Assembly: GCA_963930655.1 (NCBI GenBank)
Contig: OZ005619.1
Location: 3,640,501-3,704,500 of the forward strand
From: Myrica gale
Lineage: Eukaryota > Streptophyta > Magnoliopsida > Fagales > Myricaceae
Length of the DNA stretch: 64,000 nt
Reading direction: 5' to 3'
Shown: in pieces, positions 12,153-22,271 of the stretch
Numbering within the stretch: the first letter of the stretch is position 1
Layout: each line of letters opens with the position of its first letter
Translations under genes and position numbers: made by a program
Notes under the pieces: model-generated
Seen by the model: the letters and a program-made list of their open reading frames with translations, nothing else
The model's database searches: none
What the model was told of the DNA's origin: nothing

Positions 12153-12826
12153 ATGGGCGAGAGAAACAAGCCTAATCTATCCTCAAAAAACCAAACCAAG
12201 CTCCTTAAATCCATCTTGTCCGGCAAAACCACACCAAGCTTACCAAAACCAGTTTGTCCAGCAAAAACCAGACCAAGCTAAGCAAACCTTCTATTTCCAC
12301 CACAGCAGCCTCCAGTGTTTTCGCTAAGATAAAGCTCAAGAAACTGAACTCCACTTCCAAGATCAAGAAGCTCAACTCCACATCCAAAGCCACAAACTCT
12401 ACCAAACTCAGCTCATTGTCCGCGAAGAAATCCTCAGATCTACTCAAACTAAGCACATCCAAGAATAAAACAACCAAACCCACCTCCAAAGACACCCAAA
12501 CCTGAAACTCATCTAGAAAAGAAACTCAAGGAATTGAAGAACGTCTCAGAGAAGAACCAGAAATCAGATAAAAAAAAATCCAACCAGCAGAAGACAAAGA
12601 AAGAAACACAACCTAGCTGGATTGACGAAGAAGACGATGGTGATCTAGTTTCAGGGTTTGCAGATTTAACTGGTTTGCCAACCAGGTTCCAGAAAACTAT
12701 CATTCTTGACCTTGAGAAATTCTCAACCACCTCTAGAGCTTATCTCACCAGAGCCAACAAAGAAATCACAAAGGGTTATTGTCGGCAACAAACACGCGAC
12801 CACCATTGCAGCGGTGAGGTGGGCGA
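12153..12826 (+). pseudogene. Captured fragment of an uncharacterised plant gene
   Basis: Successive frames read as one Lys/Ser/Thr-rich protein. It starts MGERNKPN at 12153, runs through a low-complexity KLNSTSKIKKLNSTSK region, then an acidic motif (SWIDEEDDGDLVSGF), and a conserved-looking block ending near KHATTIAAV. I recall a plant family of uncharacterised, probably membrane proteins with a similar FQKTIIPDLEK / TKANKE block, but cannot confirm it. At least three frame changes (between 12153 and 12254, near 12505 and near 12775) break the reading frame. It ends where hAT terminal sequence starts (about 12830), so it looks captured and decayed. Confidence 0.6.
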
Positions 12827-13059
12827 GAGAAACATTGGTTGGCTGGGCCAATGGGGGTCGGGCTCCCAAAGGCCCAGGCCTTGCAGGCTTTACACCAAGG
12901 TTGGCCTGGGCCTATGGGGGTCGGGCTCTCATAGGCCCAGACCAACTTATAAAAAAAAAAAAAAAACAAAAAAAATTTACATCCAAAATTTTTTTTGGCC
13001 GATCCAATGGGGGGCGGCCGCCCAGGGCCGCACCCCCTGGATCCGCCTCTGACGGTAAA

Positions 13060-13651
13060 ACACAGAAAACAAACAAACACGTAGTGAACACCAAAATATA
13101 TAAATAGAGACTACAGGAAAAATCCACTAGTCCTAAAATCAAGAGTAAAGTAAATAAGGAAGAAACCACTCTAAACAACTCAAGCTTCAATACACTCAGA
13201 TCTCATTCTCATATAAGAAAATCGATAATTCTCTTGTTGAGCCACATCGTTTACATGTTGATGCTCTCCAATATTTACAAGACACACTAACTTGCTCTTT
13301 GCAATTCTCTCAAATTCGTGCAATATTGATGCTCTCTAATATCCTTAAAACACACCAACTCGCCCTCAACAATCCTCTTCTCTCTCTCTAGACTACAATC
13401 TCTATATATAATAATACTCTTTCTCTTCAAAAATATCAGTTGAGGAATTTGTATAAAACATCTTCGGTTTATTACACCATCCGCACCATCATGAAGTTCA
13501 CATGGAAAAATTCAAGGCGAACTCAACAGCAGGGGTCGCCATGAACCCTCGGATTAGTGTAAATAAACAGGCAAAAATGAAGATCATATGGTTGAATCTC
13601 TCTCTCTCTTTTTCTCCCTCTACCAAAGATCGAAACTCTGACCAAGCAGGG
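13060..13651. other. Intergenic spacer between two hAT elements
   Basis: There is no gene. A partial duplication is visible: a block around GTTGATGCTCTCCAATATTTACAAGACACAC (about 13255-13290) recurs in altered form at about 13325-13365. Confidence 0.5.
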
Positions 13652-13659
13652 ACTTTACA

Positions 13660-16600
13660 CACAGGCGGAGTGAGGGGGGCGAACCGGGGCTGACTCTCCC
13701 AAAAAAAATTTTTTACATGTTTTTTTTTTAGGGCCCGCCCCCCTTAAGCCCACTGAAATTCGGCCTGCCCAGACACCTAAGCCCGCCCCCCTTAAGCCCA
13801 GCCCAGCCCATCTCAGCCTAACCCATTTGATCCTCTCACCCTCATCCCTCTCCTCTCTACTCTCACTGTCTCACACGCGAACTCTAACATTTCAATCTCC
13901 GATTCTCCATCCCTTTCTCCCAGACCCAGCGGCCAACGACTCCCTCTGGCCTCTCCTCTTAGCTCCTCCACGCCGGACTGCCCACTGGCCACCGCGGTCC
14001 GCAGAGCAGCACCTGACAGCCCTCTGTCGACTGCCGCATCCTCCAGACCAGCAGAACTCCGGTGACCGGTGCTCTGTGCTACAGTGCTGGTCCAACCTCT
14101 TTCTTGGTCAATCATTTTCTTCCGGTAATTTTCTTATCTCCATGACAGCCTTCTTTCGACTGCCGCTTGTTGCCAAATTTATCCTAGATCTCTATGAATA
14201 GATACAGTGTTTTTTGGTTAACTATTGACAGTTGGCAGTTGGCTAGTTTGCTTGGTGTCAATGAGATTGAGTGGTTGCAATTTTATGTGCTGGTCATTGA
14301 GATTGAGAATTGAGATTGAGTCAACTGCGGTGTTTTTTAAATTTTGCAAGCATTTGAGGCCATTGCAATTTTTGTTGACTGTCCTTTATACTTTGATGAG
14401 TTGTAACAGTGTGGAATGGGAGGTAGTTAAGTCTTAAGTTCGGACCTTGACTAGTTAAACTAAATTTCGATTAATCTCTAGCAGTTTACAAATGTGGGTC
14501 TCTGGACTATACATACAGAATGAAAACAAAAATTAGTATACATCTATGTACAAAATTGTGTAAGTTTTTTATTTTCATTTTTAGGCCCAACTGAGGCATT
14601 TGAAGACACCATTTTTATCTACAAGTGCTCAGGATAGAATGTTATTTACGTATGGCCTTTAAATTCCATTATTGTGCATCTGGCCTCACATACAGATGGC
14701 TTGGAATTAACCGTTGAAGTCCGAAGTTTAAAATCATGACATTTTCTTGGAATTCTGAACCTATTAGAGCTAACATCTCACAGATTTCACATAATACAAC
14801 ACAAAGTGATTAGGTCAACTTGTTGGACTGCATGTTTTATTGGATTCTCCAATGTTAAACATTGGAATTAGATTAGATATATATGATTGGCCATAATGCT
14901 CTGAACTGTCGTGATTTTAAAATCTTTTATCAAAGGGCTGAATCATGATGGGGTGCTGCTCCATCAACTTTTGAATGGGCACTGGCATTACATATCTGTA
15001 TTTAAAATAATTATTAGGGAAAAGGAAGGTTTTAGTATGTAATTTTCATTTTGTCATTGCTTATGTAAGAGGTCCTGAATCTATGAAACAGGTTCAATTG
15101 TTACTAGCCATTGTATTTAAGATCTATCATATTTGTCCCTTAATCTACCGTGTAGTTTTTGGTTGAGATCAGACTGATTAAATGAATGCTTTGTCCTGAA
15201 TTTCTTTCTGCTAGAATGCTATATGCTTCTTGCTGATACTTGACTATGTTTTCTAGATAAAAGTTTTAACTAGATTGTAAAACTCTTTGTAAAAGAAATG
15301 CAGAACTCTAAAACCAATATGATCCATGTTTATGCTTCTGTATACTTTAATTTATGTTCCAAGAGGCATTTATTTGTTATGTGGTAAGAGTGTCTGTTGA
15401 GTGCTCTGTATCATTTAATTGGTTGATGATTTGTTATTTGTTTATGCTTCTAGCTTGTGCTTGGGTTTCTACATAAACATTGGTTATATCATTTAATTGG
15501 TTGATGATTTTTGTTGTTTTAGATAATGGATAAGTTTTTGATAAAAAAAGTCAGCCAACGTGGAGTCATCTAATACTCCTAACGTGTGTACTAGTTCTGA
15601 AACGAATACTAGTTCGAAAAGACCTCGGCTTTCTATTAGTCCAGATGATATTGTTGCTGACCCAGCGTTGCGTAAACCCATCGAAGAATATGATGTTGGG
15701 ATTAGGGATCAAATTCGTAGGGAATACTTGATCAAATGTCCTTTTCAACCGCGTGGCCATGATTTTCCCAAGAAGCTATATGGGAAAACAATGAGGGGTT
15801 TTAGGGAGTTATGGTTCAAAAATTATGAGTGGTTGAAATATAGTGTATCAAAAGATGCAGCGTATTGCCTGTGGTGTTATTTGTTAGGCCACCTAGAGGT
15901 GCAAGATCTGGGGGAGATGTATTTACGGCTACGAGATTTAGCAACTGGAAAAAAGCAGTTGAGATTTTTGGTGAACATGTTGGTGTTGTGAATAGTGGTC
16001 ACAATAATGCTAGAATACAATGTGAAGCACTCAAAAATCAACGACAAAGTGTATCACACATGTTATCTGCACAAGGGCGGGAAATGGAGAATGCTTATTG
16101 CATTCGTTTGACAGCAGTTTTAGATTGTATTCGTTATCTTTTGGGGCAAGGATTATCTTTTCGTGGTCATGACGAGTCTGAGAGTTCAACGAGGAAGGGC
16201 AATTTTCTTGAGCTCTTAGAATGGTACAACATACGTGATGAAAAGGTTGCTAAGGCAACTCTTCTTAATGCTCCAGGAAACAACCAAATGACTTCTCCAC
16301 AAATTCAAAAGGAATTGACGAATGTTGCTGCAGCGGAGACCACACTTGCCATAATTAAAGATATTGGAGATAGATATTATTCACTTTTGGTTGATGAGTC
16401 TCGAGATACGTCAGTGAAGGAGCAAATGGCAGTGATTTTGAGATATGTGAACAAACGTGGATATGTCATAGAAAGGTTTATTGGTGTGGAACATGTTACC
16501 GACACTTGCTCCCAATCTTTGAAAAATGCTATAGATAATTTGTTTGCAAGACACGAGTTATCAATATCCAGGTTGAGAGGTCAAGGGTATGATGGGGCAT

Positions 16601-18162
16601 CAAACATGCGAGGCGAGTTCAATGGGTTGAAATCTCTCATTTTGAGGGATAATCCTTCTGCGACCTACATTCATTGTTTTGCGCACCAACTTCAATTGGT
16701 TATTATGGCTACTGCAAAGAATAATGTCAAAGTTTGTGATTTTTTCTCTTACACTATGGAGATTGTGACTATAGTCGGAGCTTCTTGTAAAAGGAAAGAT
16801 TCTCTTCGGCAAAGTCAACATGAGAAGATAGTGGAGCTATTGGATAAGGGAGAAATTGTCAGTGGAAGGGGCAAAAATCAAGAAACCAGTCTTATACGAC
16901 CAGGTGATACTCGTTGGGGTTCATATCACATTACAATAATGCGTCTCTTCACTATGTGGTCAGCAGTGTTGGATGTACTTGAAAACATAAGAGAGAATGA
17001 CACTTGTACATAACAAAGATCTACGGCTCTGGGTCTACTGGATAACATTCAAAGCTTCGACTTTGTATTCACTATGCATTTGCTGAGAAATATATTGGGA
17101 ATTACAAATGAATTGTCACAGGTAATCACAAACAGTACTCATTTTTATTCAAAAGTATTCATTATGCATTTATTGATAAATATAATGAGAATTATAAATG
17201 AATTGTCACAGGCCTTACAACGAAATGATCAAGATATTGTTAATGCTATGAATTTGGTTGGAATTGTGAAGCGTCGGTTGCAAGATTTGAGGGAGAAGGA
17301 ATGAGATGATTTTTTGGAAGAAGTCAAAACTTTTTGTGTGAATAATTCTATTATTGTGCCCAATATGGAAGACATTATTCCAACTTGCGGTCGGGCTCGG
17401 CGTGGAGGGCAAACAGTTACTTATTTCCATCGTTTTCGTGTGGAAGTATTTTTCCAAGTTATTGATTTGATCGCTCAGGAGATGGATCATCGTTTCACAG
17501 AAGCAAGTACAGAGTTACTTCTTTGTATAGCATGTCTTGATCCAAGAGACTCATTCTCAGCGTTTGATCATGCTAAGTTACTTCGTCTGGCTGAGCTTTA
17601 TCCAGAAGATTTCTCAGCAATTGATCGTGTTGTACTTAGAGATCAACTGAAAAACTACATTTTTGATGTGAGAAGTCATGATGCTTTTTCTGGACTTCAA
17701 GATATTGGAGGTCTTGCTATGAAGATGGTTGAGACAAAAAAACATACTCTATATCCATTGGTTTATCTGCTTATTGAGTTGACATTGGTTTTACCAGTTG
17801 CGACTGCAACCGTTGAGAGAGTGTTCTCTGCAATGAAGTTTATCAAAAATGACTTGCGTAATAAGATGAGAGATGAATGGTTGAATGATTGTATGGTGGT
17901 ATACATTGAGAGAGAAATTTTTGAAACTATTGAAAACGAAGTTATTTTGCAACGTTTTCAGAAGATGCAGTCGCGTAGGATCCAATTGCCACCTCTCAGT
18001 ATCAGCAAATAGTACGGTACGCGTATTTCAATATTTTTAGTGCTTTTAGTCCTTAATTTTTAATATTTTTACTCTTTAAGACATTTTTTTTTCATTACGG
18101 AGTAATTTTTTTTTTCTTTAGGAGTGTGCCCCCCATTGATTGCTTTCCTGGCTCCGCCACTG
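13660..18162 (+). mobile_element. 4.5-kb hAT DNA transposon with exact target duplication
   Basis: The 8-bp sequence ACTTTACA flanks both ends (13652-13659 and 18163-18170). The left terminus CACAGGCGGAG and right terminus GGCTCCGCCACTG are imperfect inverted repeats. Near the left end, GCCCGCCCCCCTTAAGCCCA occurs twice (about 13734-13805), resembling subterminal transposase-binding repeats. A GC/CT-rich leader region (13800-14130) and about 1.4 kb of non-coding DNA precede a broken transposase gene (15526-18012). The element is complete in structure but cannot encode a working transposase. Confidence 0.93.
15526..18012 (+). pseudogene. hAT transposase (ZMYM1/TTF-type, DUF4371 family), broken
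   Basis: The conceptual product starts MDKFLIKK (15526) and shows a TTF/MYM-type region near the N-terminus (KDAAYCLWCYL), a DUF4371-like core (DESRDTSVKEQMAVILRY, QGYDGASNMRG, HCFAHQLQL) and the C-terminal hAT dimerisation block (LPVATATVERVFSAMK). These plant proteins are often annotated as zinc finger MYM-type protein 1-like. Lesions: a frame break in or after the A7 run near 15550, a 1-nt frameshift near 15883, an in-frame TAA at 17011-17013, and a TGG-to-TGA stop at 17302-17304. The frame then stays open to TAG at 18010-18012. It also carries a 90-nt insert at 17122-17211 (see findings). Confidence 0.93.
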
Positions 18163-19100
18163 ACTTTACAAGTTACAACCCACATACCACCCAGGTGCAG
18201 AGGAATTCGGTAAGATAATATGGCTGAATCAGCCTTGAGGAAATGATAAGCTGGATAAAATGAAGACTGCATGAAATTAGAGGAAACACGAAAGCTTAGA
18301 AAGTAAACAGTACCTCACAATGCAAGCTATTATCTGCAGTGCCATTTTGCTAGTTTAACAGGGTTAATTGCAATAGCAAGTCCAGACGAAGTGTGGTAAA
18401 CATTTGTACAAATTTATTCCTGTGGTCAGTGTAATGTATAGTAACACCATAGTCCCTCCCTTTTAGTTCTATATCAACTCTCATAAAGTCCGATATTGAA
18501 TTGAATTAAATCTTTTGCCAACGAGTCATATGTTACTACTTCAAAACTTAGCATCGGGCTATAAGGGAGATGACAAAATTGAAAGGAAAGGATTATTTCG
18601 TTACTATACACTAACTACATGAATGAATTTGTAGAAATCTTTACGACAGAGGCATTTTTGTCAAAACATTGTACTATTTGTATAAATAAGTCTTTTGTTT
18701 TTACTAAGCAATACCTCATTATATTAACGAAAACTAAAAACTATGCAGCATATCGCACACCATATGTCATGTATATCATAAACAGAAAAGAAACCTTCGT
18801 TACCAAAGCTGGCTACCCACATAGTGGTTGCCTCCTGCAGTCGCAGACCAACCACAGTAAGAGACTACTTATCGAAAAGTCACAACGCATTGGATTTTTA
18901 TGGTTATGATCCCAAAGCAATTACGTGATCTGTTAGGTACCTATATAAACTAAATTTATCTTAATTACGTTTAAGTTAAATTCTTGCTTATAACTACGAT
19001 ATTCTTCCGTCGTAAACGAGATTTATAATAAAGATGGGAGCTACAGTATATTTCTTTTATATAAATAAATAAATAAAAACTATAGAAATGTTCTCTTGGT

Positions 19101-19463
19101 CAAACTCTTCCATCCTTAAACAAACTCTTCCCGAATCAATAAGTCAACTTCATACATCATAATCCAAATGGATACGCCTTCATTTGGATAAACATAAGTA
19201 GACATCAGAGACACATCAGCTTCATTATTGGCAAAAAGCGACTTCTGAAAGAAACTTCTTATAAAGCAAAGTAAACTTCTTATTAAGCAAACTCTTCCAT
19301 CCTTGAACAAACTCTTCCCGATTCAATAAGTCAACTTCATACATCATAATCCAAATGGATACGCCTTCATTTGGATAAACATAAGTAGACTTCAGAGACA
19401 CATCAGCTTAATTATTGGCAAAAAGCGACTTCTGAAAGAAACTTCTTATTAAGCAAAGTAAAG
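19101..19463. repeat. Tandem duplication, 187-bp unit
   Basis: Unit 1 starts CAAACTCTTCCATCC at 19101 and unit 2 starts identically at 19288. Both run through AGTCAACTTCATACATCA and GGCAAAAAGCGACTTCTG with very few differences. High identity indicates a fairly recent event. No gene is encoded. Confidence 0.88.
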
Positions 19464-19713
19464 TCATGCCAGAAGAAGATTAGAAAAAATTGAACCTGTG
19501 CCATATCCCAAAGTTAGCTTTAAATAATTACCACATTCTGGAATTATAATATTGATGGGATTAAAAGTACATGAATAGATGCCCTAAGAATGAATTCCTA
19601 CTCTACAAATTCTAAGAAGAAATAAACGCCTCACAAATATTAAGAGCTCTTCATCCAAACTGCCCTGCCCCAAGATGGTTGACTGGCTAATTTAACATTT
19701 TTTTTTTCTTTTG

Positions 19714-19760
19714 GGGGTGGGGTGGGCTGGGGTGGGGTGGGGTGGGGTGGGGCGGGGGAA
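19714..19760 (+). repeat. G-rich GGGGT array
   Basis: Repeated GGGGT/GGGCT pentamers contain more than four runs of at least three G on the plus strand, so the stretch could form a G-quadruplex. It lies about 280 bp beyond the stop codon of the minus-strand AT-hook gene. Confidence 0.7.
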
Positions 19761-20040
19761 CAAGTAAAGTTACAACACTTCAAAGAGCAGCATGCTAACT
19801 GAAAAGAAAGAAAAGATCCATGGTTATTCTGAAGTTTAATAAACAACAAACCATGGACATGGTCCATCTCCAACATCAATGACAAATTAGTTTTGCTACC
19901 TTCCTACTCCCTTTACAGATACATTTTTCCCTCTTAATCTAAGTTAAAACACTTTCAAAGACAGCTTATTGACCCTCACAATCAGGCTCAATCTTGATCC
20001 TTGCGAACAGGGTCATGATTTTTGCATACAATCTTACAAA

Positions 20041-22194
20041 TCATGGAGCAAAAGTCTGTTGTAGCTGTGGCGGCAACTGTGGCTGCGGCAACAGCTGTGG
20101 TTGTTGCGTCTGCTGCGGCTGTTGAGATTCAATTTGTAATGGTGCAGTAATAATGTCCATTGTTGCCAGCCCTTCTAACTCTGCCACTGCACTGATTGCG
20201 CTTTCCTCAGTTATCTGAGGCTTCAGCACATCAACAACTTCCTTAACCTTAGATTGCTACAAACAAAGCATTCAATACCATAAATAATAATTCGTTAGAA
20301 ACTAAAAGAGTTCAACAGTGCAAATGATTTAACTTACAATATATTCAAGTTTCCTCTTGAGATCTACATAGGCCATCGGTTGCAAATCGGATATCACAGA
20401 TATTGCCGCTGCCGCATTCTTTTTTTTTTTCAAAATGGAAAAGACAACGTGAGAGTAAATTAGATACCAATGCACCAACAGAATTAAATAGAGCCGAATG
20501 ACGAAATTGAAAGTCATATTCCAATACGGAGTTTCCCCAACAACCAAAAATAGAAAAGTCATATTACTAACAGACTTCACAAAAATTAATTTATCAAATT
20601 CAGACAAATAAAGTTCCAATTATTGTAGATCAGTGTCCACATAACATCATTCTATTCCCTAAACTCTTTCTGAATCCATTCCCCAGCAAGAGTCTTCTGT
20701 ATGCAATATCAGAAGCATTTATTCTACCCGACCAATTTCACAAACATATTCTCTAACCCAGATAAGATAAAATACCCACCATCTCTTTTTTTTATTTCCG
20801 CTCTAAATAACATTCTAATACAATTTATTTATTTATTTATTTTAAATACACAGCAATTATGTTAAAGAATTTCAAAGAAATAAACATTATTTGTGCAAGT
20901 GATTCCTTTCAGGAAAGCACCCTCAAACCAAACACCAATCAAGAATCATTCCTAGATAAAGGGATATTTTGCAATCAAATCTGATTATCAACTATTTGAG
21001 CAAATGTAAAAAAAAAAGGTTCATGGAGAACAAGAATAACTACACCAAAAAACACAACAATTACCTTCTTGGGCCGGCCTACTGGCCTGCCGGTGGTCTT
21101 CTTGAGCTTCCGTACCTGTACAGCCTTTGCCGGCCCGCCGGGCAAAACATCACCACCATCAGCACCGTACACCAAGTGTATTGGTGCTGCAGCGTCCTTC
21201 TTAGGCCGGCCCCTAGGCCTGGTTACATTAGCTACTGGTGCTACTGCTACTGCAGGGACATTGTTGGAAGCGAAAGGAATAATCATGGTCCGGAGCTGGG
21301 CCTTTGGTGGACGACCAGGGCCTCTCTTCATCCCATTGGGGCCCAACATGGTCACAGACTTGGGCTTCGGAGTCTTCTTATTCAACCTAGGCTTCGCTCC
21401 GACTCTAGACCCAGGTGGACGACCTCTACCCCTCTTGATAAGACCATCTTGCCCCACCGGCCCAGTCTTCCGAGGACGACCCGGACCCCTCTTAACAACA
21501 TCCGGCTGCGCAATCGGCTCGTCCACAAGCCCGAGAGCAATCAAGACCGGCTGCGCGTTGGGCTCGGGGTTGGGGTTGGAAATCGGATTGGGGACGATCT
21601 TGGGTTTGGGAGGACGACCTCGGCTGCGGCCCTGGCCCTTTTGGGGCCCAGAAAGAGAAGCAGCAGCGGACGAGGAGGCATCAGATGATTCAGATCTAGG
21701 GAGCTTGTAAGATTTTTTTATCATGACAAGAAGACCGCTGTTTTTCAAGCGCTTAAGGTGGTGAGTCAACAAGGCTGAGTGAGTGGGAGGGAGACCCGAG
21801 TAGAATCGCTCTATGTACTTGGCTATGGCCCTCTTGCTCGATCCATTTCTTTCCTTCAGAGCCGTAATCGCAGCGTATATCATCTGACCACACAGCAAAA
21901 ATTGAACCTTTCAAAGAAAAACAGAAGCAAAAGAAACAGAGGAAAGAAATTCTCTTTTTGAGGGTGGGAGAGAGAGAGAGAGAGAATTGGTACCTCAGCA
22001 TAAGGAGGGTGACTGTGATTGAGGGCTGGAGCGAGATTCGGGCTAGGGTTAGCTGCGTGAGCTATGTGGTTCTGAGCTTCGGTAGCAGCAGTTGTGGTGG
22101 GGTCCACGACGGCAGTCATGGCTGCGAGAGCCTCCGTAGCAGTAGTGTCCGGCAGCAGCGGAGGAGGAAACGGCGGCGGTAGTGTCGGGTCCAT
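20041..22194 (-). CDS. Linker-histone-like AT-hook protein (GH1-HMGA; HON4/HON5-like)
   Basis: Four exons join in frame into 438 aa: 21994-22194, 21065-21883, 20338-20418 and 20041-20256. After a Pro/Ala/Thr-rich N-terminus, residues about 61-128 form an H1/H5 winged-helix domain (YAEMIYAAITALKERNGSS, KRLKNSGLLVMIKKSYKL). Six AT-hooks with GRP cores follow, near residues 153-162, 198-206, 217-225, 253-261, 289-296 and 332-340. A short helical segment and a Gln/Pro-rich tail end at FAP. Such proteins bind AT-rich DNA in chromatin; Arabidopsis HON4/HON5 share this layout. The start is the first ATG, preceded by a GA-rich leader. Exon 1 ends GAG|GTACC. The acceptor of exon 3 follows an A-run rather than a pyrimidine tract, which is unusual. 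Confidence 0.93.
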
Positions 22195-22200
22195 AGATGT

Positions 22201-22271
22201 AGAGAGAGAGAGAAGTATATGGGGGTGTTTCTAGAAAGAGAAATGGGATTTGAGAGAGAGAGAGAGAGAGG
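22201..22271. repeat. GA microsatellites in the leader of the AT-hook gene
   Basis: Two AG/GA runs (about 22201-22212 and 22252-22270, the latter ending in a run of G) lie within 80 bp upstream of the minus-strand start codon. As transcribed they are CT repeats, common in plant 5' UTRs and core promoters. Confidence 0.8.

Larger units (their letters stand above)
9195..13051 (-). mobile_element. Non-autonomous hAT carrying host DNA (Pack-hAT-like)
   Basis: The left end CAGCGGCGGATCCAG (9195) and right end CTGGATCCGCCTCTG (to 13051) are inverted repeats, and the 8-bp sequence ACGGTAAA flanks both (9187-9194 and 13052-13059). This proves one hAT-type insertion of 3857 bp. The left ~130 bp matches the 3' end of the hAT at 13660-18162 in reverse, and the right ~215 bp carries the GGCCCA-rich subterminal words of that family. 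No transposase remains. The interior instead holds a fragment of a host protein gene (12153-12826) and a later palindromic insertion (10694-11637). About 9320-10690 and 11650-12150 hold nothing I recognise. Confidence 0.85.
18171..20040. other. Intergenic DNA, probably including the 3' flank of the AT-hook gene
   Basis: No convincing coding frame was found. The region contains a 187-bp tandem duplication (19101-19463) and a G-rich pentanucleotide array (19714-19760). The last few hundred bases precede the stop codon of the minus-strand AT-hook gene and probably hold its 3' UTR. Confidence 0.5.

Noticed and set aside
12766-13190. Minus-strand open frames in the GGCCCA-rich block
   Set aside because: They are generated by hAT subterminal repeats and long A-runs and do not match a protein family.
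21069-21710. Long plus-strand open frames rich in Gly and Pro opposite the AT-hook gene
   Set aside because: They are antisense shadows of the repeated GRP codons of the AT-hook exon; the minus-strand model has matching exon borders and a known domain order.
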